A stretch of DNA of 24,352 nt from Amoebophilaceae bacterium. GTDB lineage: Bacteria; Bacteroidota; Bacteroidia; Cytophagales; Amoebophilaceae. The first letter of the stretch is position 1. Each line of letters starts with the position of its first letter. Made by a program: the position numbers and the translations under genes. Shown here in pieces: positions 1 through 7,936 of this stretch. The stretch lies in the NCBI GenBank assembly GCA_025455725.1, contig JALOLY010000010.1, forward strand, positions 1 through 24,352, written 5' to 3'. The notes under the pieces are model-generated. The model was given only the letters and a program-made list of their open reading frames with translations, was not told where the DNA came from and did no database searches.

Positions 1-1460
1 GTCATCAACACCCAATAGGATCCCTCAGGCGACTGCATGCCGAATTGTTCCTGGATGTCACTATCATAGTAGCGGTATTCTGTAGGGTAGCCTCCGCCTT
101 TGGGATGCTGGATAAGCGTCCCGAGGAGGTTAAAGTTAAAAGGTTCGCCAGCTACTGTAGCCGGTATCAAAACCAACAAGTGTGTGTCTTTGACCGCTCT
201 ACCAGGCCAGAACGGGCAGGGCCCGTTGAGCGTGTCGACGATATGCGATGGTAGTGGTGGGGACGCCTCTACCTCGCCAAAGTAACGGCTCCATTCCTCA
301 GCACCAAACGAGTGCAATAGGGCCGATGGACGGTAGCTCCGAGTGCCAAATTTGCGAAGGCACGATAGCCCCAATTCCACATCTTCTGCAGAACCAACAA
401 TAAGGACCAGACCCCTGGAGCAAAAACGACCCACCGTAACCGGTGATTTGTACCCCAATACATCTTCCAAGAGCTCCGCACAATACGTAGAAGTACTCAG
501 AGTCTCCGTCGAATCGTCCAGAAATCCTTCATAAAGACGATGTCCACTACACACGTAGTGCGACAAAATAGCCGTCGACGCTTCCAGCACATGCGGCATC
601 TCATAAGGAGGATAACACACACGAGAAGTCTGCGCAGTAATCAAGGCTTCTTGAGACGTGTAGGACTTGCTTCTGGTACCGGGAAGCACATCACGCGTCT
701 GCAAGATCCAATAAGAATGGCTGGGATACACATCCCCCAACGATTCTTGTACCTCATCATCATACAAAAAGTACCGCGTGCTATGCCCACCCCCACGAGG
801 ATTTTGTGCCAACTCCCCTAGTAAATCCAAGGTAAAAGCCTTGCCGTCTACTGTAGACGGTATCAAGACCAACAGGTGCGTGTCTCTGACTCGCTTGCCA
901 GGCCAGAACGGGCAAGGGCCTTCCAAGATTTCGTCCATGTCTGAGGGCAGACAGGGTGCCTCCCCCACTTCGCCAAAGTACTGGCTCCATTCCTTGGGGC
1001 CAAAGACGGAAATGGGGACTTCAAATGACGATTCCTGTAACAATGAAGAGCAATCCATTGCAGAAGTTTTAGCTACTTGAGCAGCAGACCTGAATGCAGG
1101 ATTCGTATCCATCTCTTCAGATTTCATTGGGGAGGCTCGTTCCCGACTAGACATCGTATCAGGCCTGACGGTAAGATGATGTGTAGACGAAGCGACCTGA
1201 ACCGTAGAAGTAATGACCAAAGACAGAGTTGCCGATACAGCTGTTGGCAGCTTACTCTGAGGCACATCAGAGTGCTCAGAGGCCTGTACATCTGGTACTG
1301 GAGCCTGGTGAATGGCTTGCGCATCATCGCCTATTTTGCGTGATTTCTTAAGTATAAAATCCTCAGAAGAAATCATCAGAAAGCTGGATTGACAGCTCTG
1401 TAGGCACAGACTACACAGCATCAAGGTTGCTATAAGACAATTCAATGAAGCAGGGTACAT
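1..1460 (-). CDS. Lipoprotein with two tandem copies of a conserved domain (3' end outside window)
   Basis: One uninterrupted frame runs from ATG at 1460 to the left edge (486 complete codons, no stop). It begins with a lipoprotein signal peptide: a hydrophobic stretch ending in LCLQSC, Cys23 being the likely lipidated residue. Residues 24-152 are a Ser/Thr/Pro-rich variable stalk. Residues 153-371 form a domain that starts FGPKEWSQYFGEV, contains GPCPFWPGKRVRDTHLLVL and RDVLPGTRS, and ends LSCLRKF. After a 13-residue linker a second copy starts at residue 385 (FGAEEWSRYFGEV) and runs off the window. The neighbouring gene at 1867-3255 has the same domain once, so the two are paralogues. The domain is unknown to me as a function. 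From memory, similar sequences occur in amoeba-associated Chlamydiae and Bacteroidota, unchecked. Inference: an envelope-anchored protein, perhaps facing the host. The start is supported by the signal peptide having the same length as the paralogue's. Confidence 0.82.
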   Translation of the reverse strand, partial: MYPASLNCLIATLMLCSLCLQSCQSSFLMISSEDFILKKSRKIGDDAQAIHQAPVPDVQASEHSDVPQSKLPTAVSATLSLVITSTVQVASSTHHLTVRPDTMSSRERASPMKSEEMDTNPAFRSAAQVAKTSAMDCSSLLQESSFEVPISVFGPKEWSQYFGEVGEAPCLPSDMDEILEGPCPFWPGKRVRDTHLLVLIPSTVDGKAFTLDLLGELAQNPRGGGHSTRYFLYDDEVQESLGDVYPSHSYWILQTRDVLPGTRSKSYTSQEALITAQTSRVCYPPYEMPHVLEASTAILSHYVCSGHRLYEGFLDDSTETLSTSTYCAELLEDVLGYKSPVTVGRFCSRGLVLIVGSAEDVELGLSCLRKFGTRSYRPSALLHSFGAEEWSRYFGEVEASPPLPSHIVDTLNGPCPFWPGRAVKDTHLLVLIPATVAGEPFNFNLLGTLIQHPKGGGYPTEYRYYDSDIQEQFGMQSPEGSYWVLM

Positions 1461-1866
1461 CGTCAACGCGTTGGCTGTGGGTGAAGTCTTTTGCCTACAG
1501 CGCCATACTGGGCAGAAAAAGTACGCTGTGGCCACCTCGCTCAAAATGCAGTCGAATTTTGCAAAACCACAGCTTTTACCATGTAATAAGCGACGCGTAA
1601 CGATAAGCCCTAACCGCATGACAACAGCTCGCGACATGACGCGCCTAACCATAGTTGAAGCAAAAAACGTATCCCTAGCCTAGTAATTGAAACAGACAGA
1701 AAGCAGGGCAGCCCGCCCTATCAGTATTGGAAACCCACGGCAAGGCCACGACGAGGCATCGGCCCCGTGTGGCGGAATTGCCATCTCGCTCCCCACAAAA
1801 AGCCGCCTCACGGCAAGTACACCAAGTTCGAAAGACTAAAAGGGTCGCGCCTCCAAAGGCTAGGTG
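1461..1866. other. Intergenic stretch between the two lipoprotein paralogues
   Basis: About 400 bases hold the 3' flank of the lipoprotein gene at 1867-3255 and the 5' flank of the one starting at 1460. A plus-strand open frame at 1471-1683 has no recognisable protein character and no relation to the paralogues. I see no convincing promoter box, terminator or RNA. Confidence 0.5.
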
Positions 1867-3255
1867 CTAGAACTTCCTGAGACTCGCCACGCCGTCGGAG
1901 TCGTCGTCAACGCTGTAGCTGCTGACATAGAATCCTCCGGAGGAAAAGCCTCCAACAACAACAGGGTAATCGCTTCTTCTATTTGCTAACAGCTCTTGGC
2001 ACCGTGTGTGAGTCCATGGATTATCTGTGTAGAGACGCTCTCCACTACACACGTAATGTGATAAAATAGCGGTGGCTGCTTCTAAGGCACCAGGCAACTT
2101 GTAAGGAAGGCCCGTGCGACCTTCGTACCGAGCAACTAAGGCCTTTTGAGTTGCATAGGTCTCTCCCCTACTACCCTCAAGTACATCACGCGTCATCAAG
2201 ATCCAATAAGAATCCTCAGGCGACTGAGCACCAAACCGTTCTCGGACATTGACATTATAGTAGTCGTACTCTGTAGAGTAGCCTCCGCCCTTGGGGTTCT
2301 TGACAAGCTGCTCGAGGAGGTTTAAGCTGAAAGGCTCACCACTTACCGTAGCTGGTACCAAGACCAACAAGTGTGTGTCTTTAACTTGCTTCCCGGGCCA
2401 GAACGGGCAAGGGCTGCCCAAAATCTCATTGATGTCTGATGGCAGGCAAGGCTCTTCCCCCACCTCCCCGAAGTACGCCCTCCATTTCTCCGCTCCAAAG
2501 GCCTGAGAGGGGATCGTTGCCACAGCCGAGGGTCCTTGTAGGCAAACACCCTGCTGTTGTAGCTGTTGTAATTGTTCAAACGAAACGCACCTACTTGATC
2601 GGGATCGCAGGGAGGCTTGTTCAGGGGACTGAGTATCCTCCTGATCGGCTCTTCCTGAAGCAGAAGGGCTGTGCGCCTCCCCTCTCGACAAACCTGACCT
2701 ACTTGTGTAGACATACGGTACTGGGGGCGCCGCGGGGGACGTATGAGGAGTGGATAGTACACGCATACGAGACTGCGGTGACCACACACTTTGCCCTTGC
2801 AATGCATCAAGAGATACTTCGATACCGCCACCTCCTGAGCTGGCCACGGGGAGCGTACGCTCGTGCTCACGGGGCATGACGTCGGGTACAAGCACCGCTT
2901 GACGCTGGCCTCCCTGCTGACTCAACGAAACACACTCACCAGCAGCAGCAGCAAGAGATGACGACGTCTCTAAGATTGGAACCGCAGCCAAAACTGGTAA
3001 TGCGGCGGCTGGTTCGGCCAAGGACACACTGCCCAATGCATCTACGTCGCGCACATCGGTACGTGAAGCAACAAGAGCAGGCGCACCTGACGACGAGGCC
3101 TCGCCCAACCCCCGCACATGGTTGCCTGTCGTTTGGCCGCCCTGCCTGGGCGAAGGTTCGTCAACAATTGCGTGCAGACCCGATCTGCAACTCTGCAACA
3201 ATAAGCCACATAGCACGGCTGCTGCCATTAGGCGATTCAACAAAGAATGAAACAT
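1867..3255 (-). CDS. Lipoprotein with one C-terminal copy of the conserved domain and a long low-complexity stalk
   Basis: The product has 462 residues if started at ATG 3255. An in-frame ATG at 3279 would add eight residues. I prefer 3255 because both paralogues then place the lipobox Cys (LLLQSC) at residue 23 with an ungapped signal peptide alignment. Residues 24-252 are a variable, probably disordered stalk rich in Ser, Ala, Gly, Pro and Gln, with a short Gln run (QLQQLQQQG) before the domain. Residues 253-462 are the domain: FGAEKWRAYFGEVGEEP, SPCPFWPGKQVKDTHLLVL, NPKGGGYSTEY, MTRDVLEGSRG, ILSHYVCSGERLY, CQELL and the C-terminal VASLRKF. Cysteines in CPFWPG, YVCSG and C(Q/A)ELL are shared with the first domain of the neighbouring gene. 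Function unknown; no catalytic motif is evident. Probably exported and lipid-anchored. Confidence 0.85.
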   Translation of the reverse strand: MFHSLLNRLMAAAVLCGLLLQSCRSGLHAIVDEPSPRQGGQTTGNHVRGLGEASSSGAPALVASRTDVRDVDALGSVSLAEPAAALPVLAAVPILETSSSLAAAAGECVSLSQQGGQRQAVLVPDVMPREHERTLPVASSGGGGIEVSLDALQGQSVWSPQSRMRVLSTPHTSPAAPPVPYVYTSRSGLSRGEAHSPSASGRADQEDTQSPEQASLRSRSSRCVSFEQLQQLQQQGVCLQGPSAVATIPSQAFGAEKWRAYFGEVGEEPCLPSDINEILGSPCPFWPGKQVKDTHLLVLVPATVSGEPFSLNLLEQLVKNPKGGGYSTEYDYYNVNVRERFGAQSPEDSYWILMTRDVLEGSRGETYATQKALVARYEGRTGLPYKLPGALEAATAILSHYVCSGERLYTDNPWTHTRCQELLANRRSDYPVVVGGFSSGGFYVSSYSVDDDSDGVASLRKF

Positions 3256-3399
3256 GGTCAAAGAAGTTAGGTGAGACATTCAGCACGTGCCGCCACACAG
3301 CAGAGTACCGCAAGCCGCGGGTCTTCGGTTTCCGAGGTTTTGGCAATTTTCTCAAATTGAGGTTTCCCGTGCAATAGGGAGATCATGACGAAAATTTTA

Positions 3400-3880
3400 C
3401 AAAATCGAATAAAACATGCCCACAGGGCAACACATTCAAGTGCAATCGCAACAAAAGACACATCCCATCTCTTCGGTATACCATCACCAGGCACATGTCA
3501 AAGAGTAAAGGCCATCCTTGGGGTACCTACTGCACCTGCTTTCTTTGGAGAGAGAAAAGTCATAGTGGCACTTACTCTAGCCCGAGCATGTGCAACGATA
3601 GACAATCCCTTGCGTGCGCCTTAGCTTGCACCACCATAACCAGGAAAGTCTTGGGAACGGCTAATGTACCACAATCTTGTGACTCCTTGACTTAGAAAAA
3701 ACACCCTTTTCTCCTTCACACTACCCAAAGGACTTGCTGTTCATGACAAAGTTTTGAAGATTGCTAAAGATGCGTAGGGTACAAAAGTAATGTCCCCATC
3801 CGTCTGATTTTCTGTACAATTTCGGCAACCATGCCATCAATCAGCTTATCCTATTGTAGGGCTCCTAGTGTCATTAAATT
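3400..3880 (-). pseudogene. Probable relic of an IS3-family transposase (orfB-like)
   Basis: There is no long open frame, but pieces in several minus-strand frames resemble IS3/IS150-group transposase in the right order and spacing. Near 3790-3840 a frame reads AEIVQKIRRMGTLLLYP, like the family's (I/V)R..MPR(I/M)GTRKLYYLL. Near 3660-3700 a frame reads KGVFSKSRSHKIV, like GLL.KP.RSY.KTT. Near 3480-3520 a frame reads LYSLTCAW, a stop, then WYTEEMGC, like YLSL.TDAY.R.I.GY. At least two frameshifts and several stops would be needed. I see no terminal inverted repeats or target duplication. The element could instead be chance similarity. Confidence 0.35.
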
Positions 3881-4363
3881 TAGAATAGCTGGTGGTATGA
3901 TCCAGGCAGCATGCCCAAATTCCATTCTGCATCCACAACGATAAGCAGTGGGGATAAAGCAGCCTATTAGCAGCAGTTAGTGAACATTACTCAGTGAAGA
4001 GGAATACGATAAAAAATTAAGTCTTTTCATGCTATAACATTGAATAAGTGCTTGGATAACGCTATAATGGGTTCTGTCCCTATGGGGGCATGTGCCTCCA
4101 CCAGAGAGTGCTGTGCGGCGCGCTGTTATTCAGATGAACTTTGGTAGGGGGCGCATTCCCTCAACTCTTCTTACGGCTCCTTACGATAATCAATGAGAGC
4201 GGAGGCGGGGGTTAGTATGCCGACCAGCATCCCCAACGAAAGACAGAAAGTAAGCTTTCATGCAGCATGTGTGTTCATGGTATCGACTCTTACATCTTAA
4301 GGCGTGTGACTACGCTCTATTGCCAGACCAAGGGTAAGACCATCAAGCCGAAAATTTAGTCCC
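3881..4363. other. Gene-free stretch, no recognisable coding content
   Basis: About 480 bases between the transposase relic and the PD-(D/E)XK gene. All frames are broken by stops. The only structure I notice is a short sequence at 4092-4180 that resembles 20183-20228, reported separately. This looks like degraded accessory DNA. Confidence 0.5.
4092..4180. repeat. Short dispersed repeat, copy 1 (partner at 20183-20228)
   Basis: The left part (GTGCCTCCACCAGAGAGTGC) matches GTGCCCCCCAGAGAGTGC at 20183. The right part (GCGCATTCCCTCAACTCTTC, from 4151) matches the sequence that follows directly at 20200 (GCGTTCCCAACTTTCTC). The second copy looks like the first with its middle missing. Both lie in gene-free DNA, as expected for a miniature or decayed mobile element. 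The match was found by eye and is imperfect. Confidence 0.3.
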
Positions 4364-4822
4364 ATGCGATCACTCAACCTACCTACTTTTGCATACAAGG
4401 TCCAGACTTCTCAGGCAGGTCACCAAATTTTTGACGTGGTACGTAGGAAATATGTGAAACTGACACCCGAGGAGTGGGTGAGGCAGCATTTTTTACATTA
4501 TTTGATTGGTCACCTTGCTTATCCGAAATCGTTATTCAGTTTAGAGAAGAGTGTAGGGTGTAACCACCTCCGACGTCGGCCAGATATAGTGGTGTATAAC
4601 CGTGTGGCAAGACCCTTAATGCTTGTAGAGTGTAAAGCCTCCAACACTAACATCGGCCATGGGACTTGGAGGCAAATAGCACGCTACAATGCTTATTTCA
4701 ATGCCCAACTGTTGGTTATTACCAATGGGGTCAGGCACTTTTGCTGGCAACTAGACTATGTGCGGGGCAAACATACACTACTAGAAGAAATTCCCTGTTT
4801 CGATACGCTCGCTGCAAGCTAA
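4364..4822 (+). CDS. Stand-alone HsdR_N-like PD-(D/E)XK protein
   Basis: This 152-residue protein looks like the N-terminal nuclease domain of type I restriction R subunits (the HSDR_N_2 type), which occurs alone in many Bacteroidota. The nuclease core is visible: RRPDIVVY supplies Asp74, and PLMLVECKAS supplies Glu89 and Lys91, the E-x-K pair. An alpha-helical segment with KLTPEEWVRQHFLHYLI precedes it, as in the family. The C-terminal part (GTWRQIARYNAYF, LLVITNGVRHFCW) matches the end of the fold. No helicase, methylase or specificity subunit is nearby, so it is not part of a complete restriction system here. Its role in the cell is unknown. ATG at 4364 is the first start and gives the expected length. 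A 93-base gap separates it from the downstream dipeptidase. Confidence 0.8.
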   Translation: MRSLNLPTFAYKVQTSQAGHQIFDVVRRKYVKLTPEEWVRQHFLHYLIGHLAYPKSLFSLEKSVGCNHLRRRPDIVVYNRVARPLMLVECKASNTNIGHGTWRQIARYNAYFNAQLLVITNGVRHFCWQLDYVRGKHTLLEEIPCFDTLAAS

Positions 4823-4915
4823 GTATCCAAAACGCAGGTACGAGCCGGGGCACGTTTGTTGAGGCATCAAGTACTCCTAGGTTACCTTTCGTACCACGAA
4901 CAAAAAGAATATTTT

Positions 4916-6298
4916 ATGGCATTAGCCACAAAAAAGTACATAGAAACGCACCAAGACCGTTTTTTGGACGAGCTGATGGATTTTTTGCGTATTCCTTCTG
5001 TGAGCACCTCAAAAGAATATGCTACGGAGGTACACAAGGCCGCAGCATTTGTTAAACAAAAGCTATCAGAGGCAGGTGCCGATAAAGCTATGCTGATTGA
5101 CACCCAAGGATACCCTTTGGTGTATGCTGAGAAGACGGTCGATGCAAGCCTACCCACCGTGCTTGTTTATGGACACTACGATGTACAGCCAGCAGATCCT
5201 TATGAGCTTTGGGAAACGCCGCCTTTTGAACCCGTCGTGAGAGAAAATAAAATCTATGCCAGAGGGGCTTCAGATGACAAAGGCCAGGTGTATCTCCATA
5301 TCAAGGCATTGGAAACTATGCTGGCTACTCAGCAGCTACCTTGCAATATTAAATTTTTGATTGAAGGAGAAGAAGAGAGTGGCTCTGAAGGGCTTACTCG
5401 CTTTCTTGAGAACCAGAAAAATGTGGCTTTGCTCCAGTCAGACGCTGTGCTTGTCTCAGATACTACCCTGTTATCTCTGGAACAGCCTTCGCTTACCATA
5501 GGACTAAGAGGTATCATTTATTTGGAGATAGAGGTGACGGGGCCTAACAGAGATTTACACTCCGGTGTTTATGGTGGCGCAGTGGGTAATCCTATCAACA
5601 TACTCTGCCAGATGATTGCTGCACTGCAAGATGAACACCACCGCATTACTATTCCTGGCTTTTACGACCGTGTGGCAGTGCTTCCAGAGCAAGATCGACA
5701 AGCGTTGGCCAAAATCCCTTTTGTGCTCTCTGATTATCAAAATGCTTTGGGTATAAAAGCCGTGGCGGGTGAGCATGGTTATAGTACCTTGGAGCGTACT
5801 GGCATTAGGCCTGCTTTAGACATCAACGGCATTTGGGGCGGTCATGTAGGTGAGGGTGGAAAAACAGTTTTACCCTCGAAAGCACACGCTAAACTCTCCA
5901 TGCGCCTTGTACCTCATCAAGAAGCACGGGAAATTGTTACTCAATTCACTAAATACTTTACTGCACTAGCTCCCAAAGGCATCACGGTTGAAATAAGGGT
6001 AGTACATGGCAATAGCAATGCAGTGGTCGTTAATGCCGACTCTGTAGCTTTGCAGGCAGCTATCAAGGCCTTTGAAGAGGTTTGGGCAAGAACACCGCTG
6101 CTAACAAAAGATGGAGGCAGTATTCCTATCATTTCACAATTCAAAGAGGTATTGGACCGTGATATTGTGCTGATGGGCTTCGGCCTTGATTCAGATGCTA
6201 TTCACTCGCCTAACGAACATTTTGGAGTAGCTAATTTTTTCAAGGGTATTGATACGGTGATTGCCTTTTACAAGTACTTTACCTCCCTTCATGCATAG
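4916..6298 (+). CDS. M20-family metallodipeptidase
   Basis: This 460-residue cytosolic zinc (or manganese) dipeptidase belongs to the M20 carnosinase-like branch, which cleaves short peptides. The metal site is intact: YGHYDVQP (His87, Asp89), RGASDDKG (Asp120 region), EGEEESGSEG around 150-158 (catalytic Glu and metal Glu), then SDT, DLHSGVYGG with the conserved His of the lid/dimerisation domain, and a C-terminal HSPNEHF with the last metal His. Length is normal. The frame opens at 4856, but ATG at 4916 (MALATKKYIETHQ) matches the usual start of the family. About 20 bases upstream lies TACCTTTC, one base off the Bacteroidota -7 box, so it may have its own promoter. It probably helps recycle peptides in an amino-acid-scavenging cell; that is inference. 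Confidence 0.93.
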   Translation: MALATKKYIETHQDRFLDELMDFLRIPSVSTSKEYATEVHKAAAFVKQKLSEAGADKAMLIDTQGYPLVYAEKTVDASLPTVLVYGHYDVQPADPYELWETPPFEPVVRENKIYARGASDDKGQVYLHIKALETMLATQQLPCNIKFLIEGEEESGSEGLTRFLENQKNVALLQSDAVLVSDTTLLSLEQPSLTIGLRGIIYLEIEVTGPNRDLHSGVYGGAVGNPINILCQMIAALQDEHHRITIPGFYDRVAVLPEQDRQALAKIPFVLSDYQNALGIKAVAGEHGYSTLERTGIRPALDINGIWGGHVGEGGKTVLPSKAHAKLSMRLVPHQEAREIVTQFTKYFTALAPKGITVEIRVVHGNSNAVVVNADSVALQAAIKAFEEVWARTPLLTKDGGSIPIISQFKEVLDRDIVLMGFGLDSDAIHSPNEHFGVANFFKGIDTVIAFYKYFTSLHA

Positions 6299-6337
6299 TG
6301 ACTATCTATCCTTTCCACACGATGTGCAGTGTAAGGA

Positions 6338-6368
6338 TTGGTTTTTTTAGAACGACAAGCTATATTTG
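6338..6368 (+). promoter_or_regulatory. Bacteroidota-type promoter for tRNA-Ala
   Basis: TTG at 6338-6340 is followed after exactly 20 bases by TATATTTG at 6361-6368, a perfect match to the -33 TTG / -7 TAnnTTTG pattern of Bacteroidota primary sigma promoters. Transcription would start near 6375, about 65 bases before the tRNA. Confidence 0.6.
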
Positions 6369-6438
6369 TCCTTGTTTTTTGCTGCCGCGGTTTGTACTTC
6401 GAGCCGTGCATAAAAGGAAAAAACCGAGTAACCGATCT

Positions 6439-6512
6439 GGGGAATTAGCTCAGCTGGCTAGAGCGTCTGCCTTGCACGCAGAAGGTCATCGGTTCGACTC
6501 CGATATTCTCCA
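6439..6512 (+). tRNA. tRNA-Ala (anticodon TGC)
   Basis: The cloverleaf folds by eye. The acceptor GGGGAAT pairs with ATTCTCC (one G-U pair). The anticodon stem TCTGC/GCAGA encloses CTTGCAC, giving anticodon TGC. The T arm is ATCGG-TTCGACT-CCGAT. The discriminator is A at 6512. CCA is not encoded. Confidence 0.95.
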
Positions 6513-6554
6513 CTTCACTTGTGCATAGCTGTTAGAGACTGGTCTTTTATGCTA

Positions 6555-7165
6555 AGGCCTCTTCTTAGGGAGTGCATTCCTCACTTGTTGTGAGGGGGTT
6601 GTCAGTGTCCTGTACATGAGATGTACCAAGATCCTTGTTGCGACCCTTACGAATAGCAGGGCAGCTGTGTACGAGGCACTTCCTCTTTGATTTTTTACCA
6701 CAACCAGCGTCTTGCGTCTCCGGGCCCAGTAGGCATGCTCATAAGGTTTCGTTGCGTTAACATGCCTTTGAGTGGTACCCACACCACGGCCAGGTTGGTC
6801 ATTTGAGATGCTCCATCGATCCCCCCAGAAGTCTAGTGTTCATGGTTTTCCACCCGCTGTCGCTGGCGTAGAGGGCCACTAGTGAGTTACACCTCTCCTA
6901 CGCTTGCTCTTTTGCCTAGCCAAAAACGAGCAAGTACCTCCTAAGATCCCGTTAACATTACTCGGCAATGCTGGCTCTGTACTCATATCACTGAGTGATC
7001 CGTCTAAGCAACCTTTGCCAAATGGTACCCAAAGTGTCTGTATAGTTTTCTGAGATGTATGGCAAGCACGCAATTGTTCGGTCTTCGTCGGCCATACCAA
7101 TTGACAGCATTGCACCAAGCATAAGCACGATGGCTACGAAGTACCGCGCTTGCGTGAGCCAGCAC
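6555..7165 (-). pseudogene. Decayed copy of the lipoprotein domain family
   Basis: The minus strand carries a clear but broken relative of the lipoproteins at 1-3255. From about 7022, the frame FGKGCLDGSLSDMSTEP followed by ALPSNVNGIL aligns without gaps over 27 positions with the start of the intact domain (FGAEKWRAYFGEVGEEP, CLPSDINEIL). It continues with GGTCSFLARQ (SPCPFWPGK), meets a stop near 6880, then reads STPATAGGKP (VPATVSGEP), a second stop, DFWG, and RGSASYTAALL (RGETYATQKAL). Near 7130-7165 a frame reads SCLCLVQCCQ, like the lipobox region LCLQSCQ of the first paralogue. Only about 35 residues separate that Cys from the domain. Several stops and probable frameshifts rule out a full product. 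Confidence 0.72.
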
Positions 7166-7315
7166 ACAGCGATTTTAAAATTTGAAGAAAGAAGCACCCT
7201 GCAGAGGCATGACCTGCCTCTATGATAAACAATACCAACGCATGCGCTCCTGCCTGATAGCAGCAACATGGCGCTACGAATACGCGCCCCCCCTTAGAGA
7301 ACTGGGCCGTTCAAA

Positions 7316-7333
7316 AAGCGGAACAAAGCGCTT
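7316..7333 (-). terminator. Possible terminator after hslV
   Basis: On the minus strand, nine bases past the hslV stop, AAGCG and CGCTT flank an 8-base loop and run into TTTTTGA. The stem is short, so this is only a candidate. Confidence 0.3.
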
Positions 7334-7342
7334 AAATATCCC

Positions 7343-7882
7343 CTAAGAAGGCTTTTCAATAAGGATGTTATGGTTGGTATATATACAGATATCTGCTGCC
7401 ACTACGAGACTCTCTCTAACCATCTCCTCTGCACTCAAGTGCGGAGCATGCTTTTTGAGGGTCACAGCTGAAGACTGTGCATACATACTACCAGAGCCTA
7501 CTGCAGCAATTTGGTTATCAGGCTCTATGACATCTCCTGTTCCAGAAATAATAAGCAATTCTTCTGTGTTAGCCACCACCAGCATGGCTTCTAAGCGCCT
7601 CAGGTAACGATCCATACGCCAATCTTTGGCGAGTTCAATGGCAGAGCGTTTCATATTGCCTGCGTAGCTCTGTAGCTTTTCATCAAAACGTTCTAGCAAT
7701 GTGAATGCATCTGCCGTAGAACCAGCAAAGCCCGCTACAATTTTACCATCTAATAGCTTTCTAAGCTTCCTGACGTTGCTTTTGGCGATGGTATTGCCTA
7801 GGGTAGCTTGTCCATCCGCACCAATAGCAACCTCACCATTGTGTATGATAGCAAGTACTGTTGTTGATTTAATGTGAGTCAT
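7343..7882 (-). CDS. hslV: ATP-dependent protease peptidase subunit HslV
   Basis: HslV forms the double hexameric proteolytic core of the HslUV protease in the cytoplasm and degrades unfolded or regulatory proteins fed by the HslU ATPase. The 179-residue product contains STTVLAIIHNG, with the N-terminal nucleophile Thr7 of the Thr-Thr pair after a six-residue leader that must be removed, as I recall for Bacteroidota HslV. GADGQATLGN, VRKLRKLLDGKIVAGFAGSTADA, LLERFDEKL and VGSGSMYA are all in place, and length is normal. hslU is not adjacent. The gene starts 54 bases after the end of the PDH E2 gene on the same strand, so the two are probably co-transcribed. Confidence 0.97.
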   Translation of the reverse strand: MTHIKSTTVLAIIHNGEVAIGADGQATLGNTIAKSNVRKLRKLLDGKIVAGFAGSTADAFTLLERFDEKLQSYAGNMKRSAIELAKDWRMDRYLRRLEAMLVVANTEELLIISGTGDVIEPDNQIAAVGSGSMYAQSSAVTLKKHAPHLSAEEMVRESLVVAADICIYTNHNILIEKPS

Positions 7883-7936
7883 GTTATCAGATTGACGGGC
7901 TGTTTACGTAACGGGGCAACTTACGGAGCTAGTTCG

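Noticed and set aside
269..483. Short minus-strand frames across the domain junction of the edge gene, at first suggesting a frameshifted pseudogene
   Set aside because: Reading the third phase shows one uninterrupted frame from 1460 to the window edge with the domain signatures in place.
1471..1683. Plus-strand 70-codon frame between the lipoprotein genes
   Set aside because: No recognisable motif and no counterpart near the paralogues; likely chance.
2343..2891. Long open frames in other phases inside the lipoprotein gene (182 codons on the minus strand; 146 codons on the plus strand at 2439-2879)
   Set aside because: They overlap the real frame, have no family features, and the paralogue conserves only the lipoprotein frame.
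6988..7269. 93-codon minus-strand frame before hslV's neighbour region
   Set aside because: It lies across the decayed lipoprotein copy in a different phase; only its overlap with the relic's signal region is of interest.
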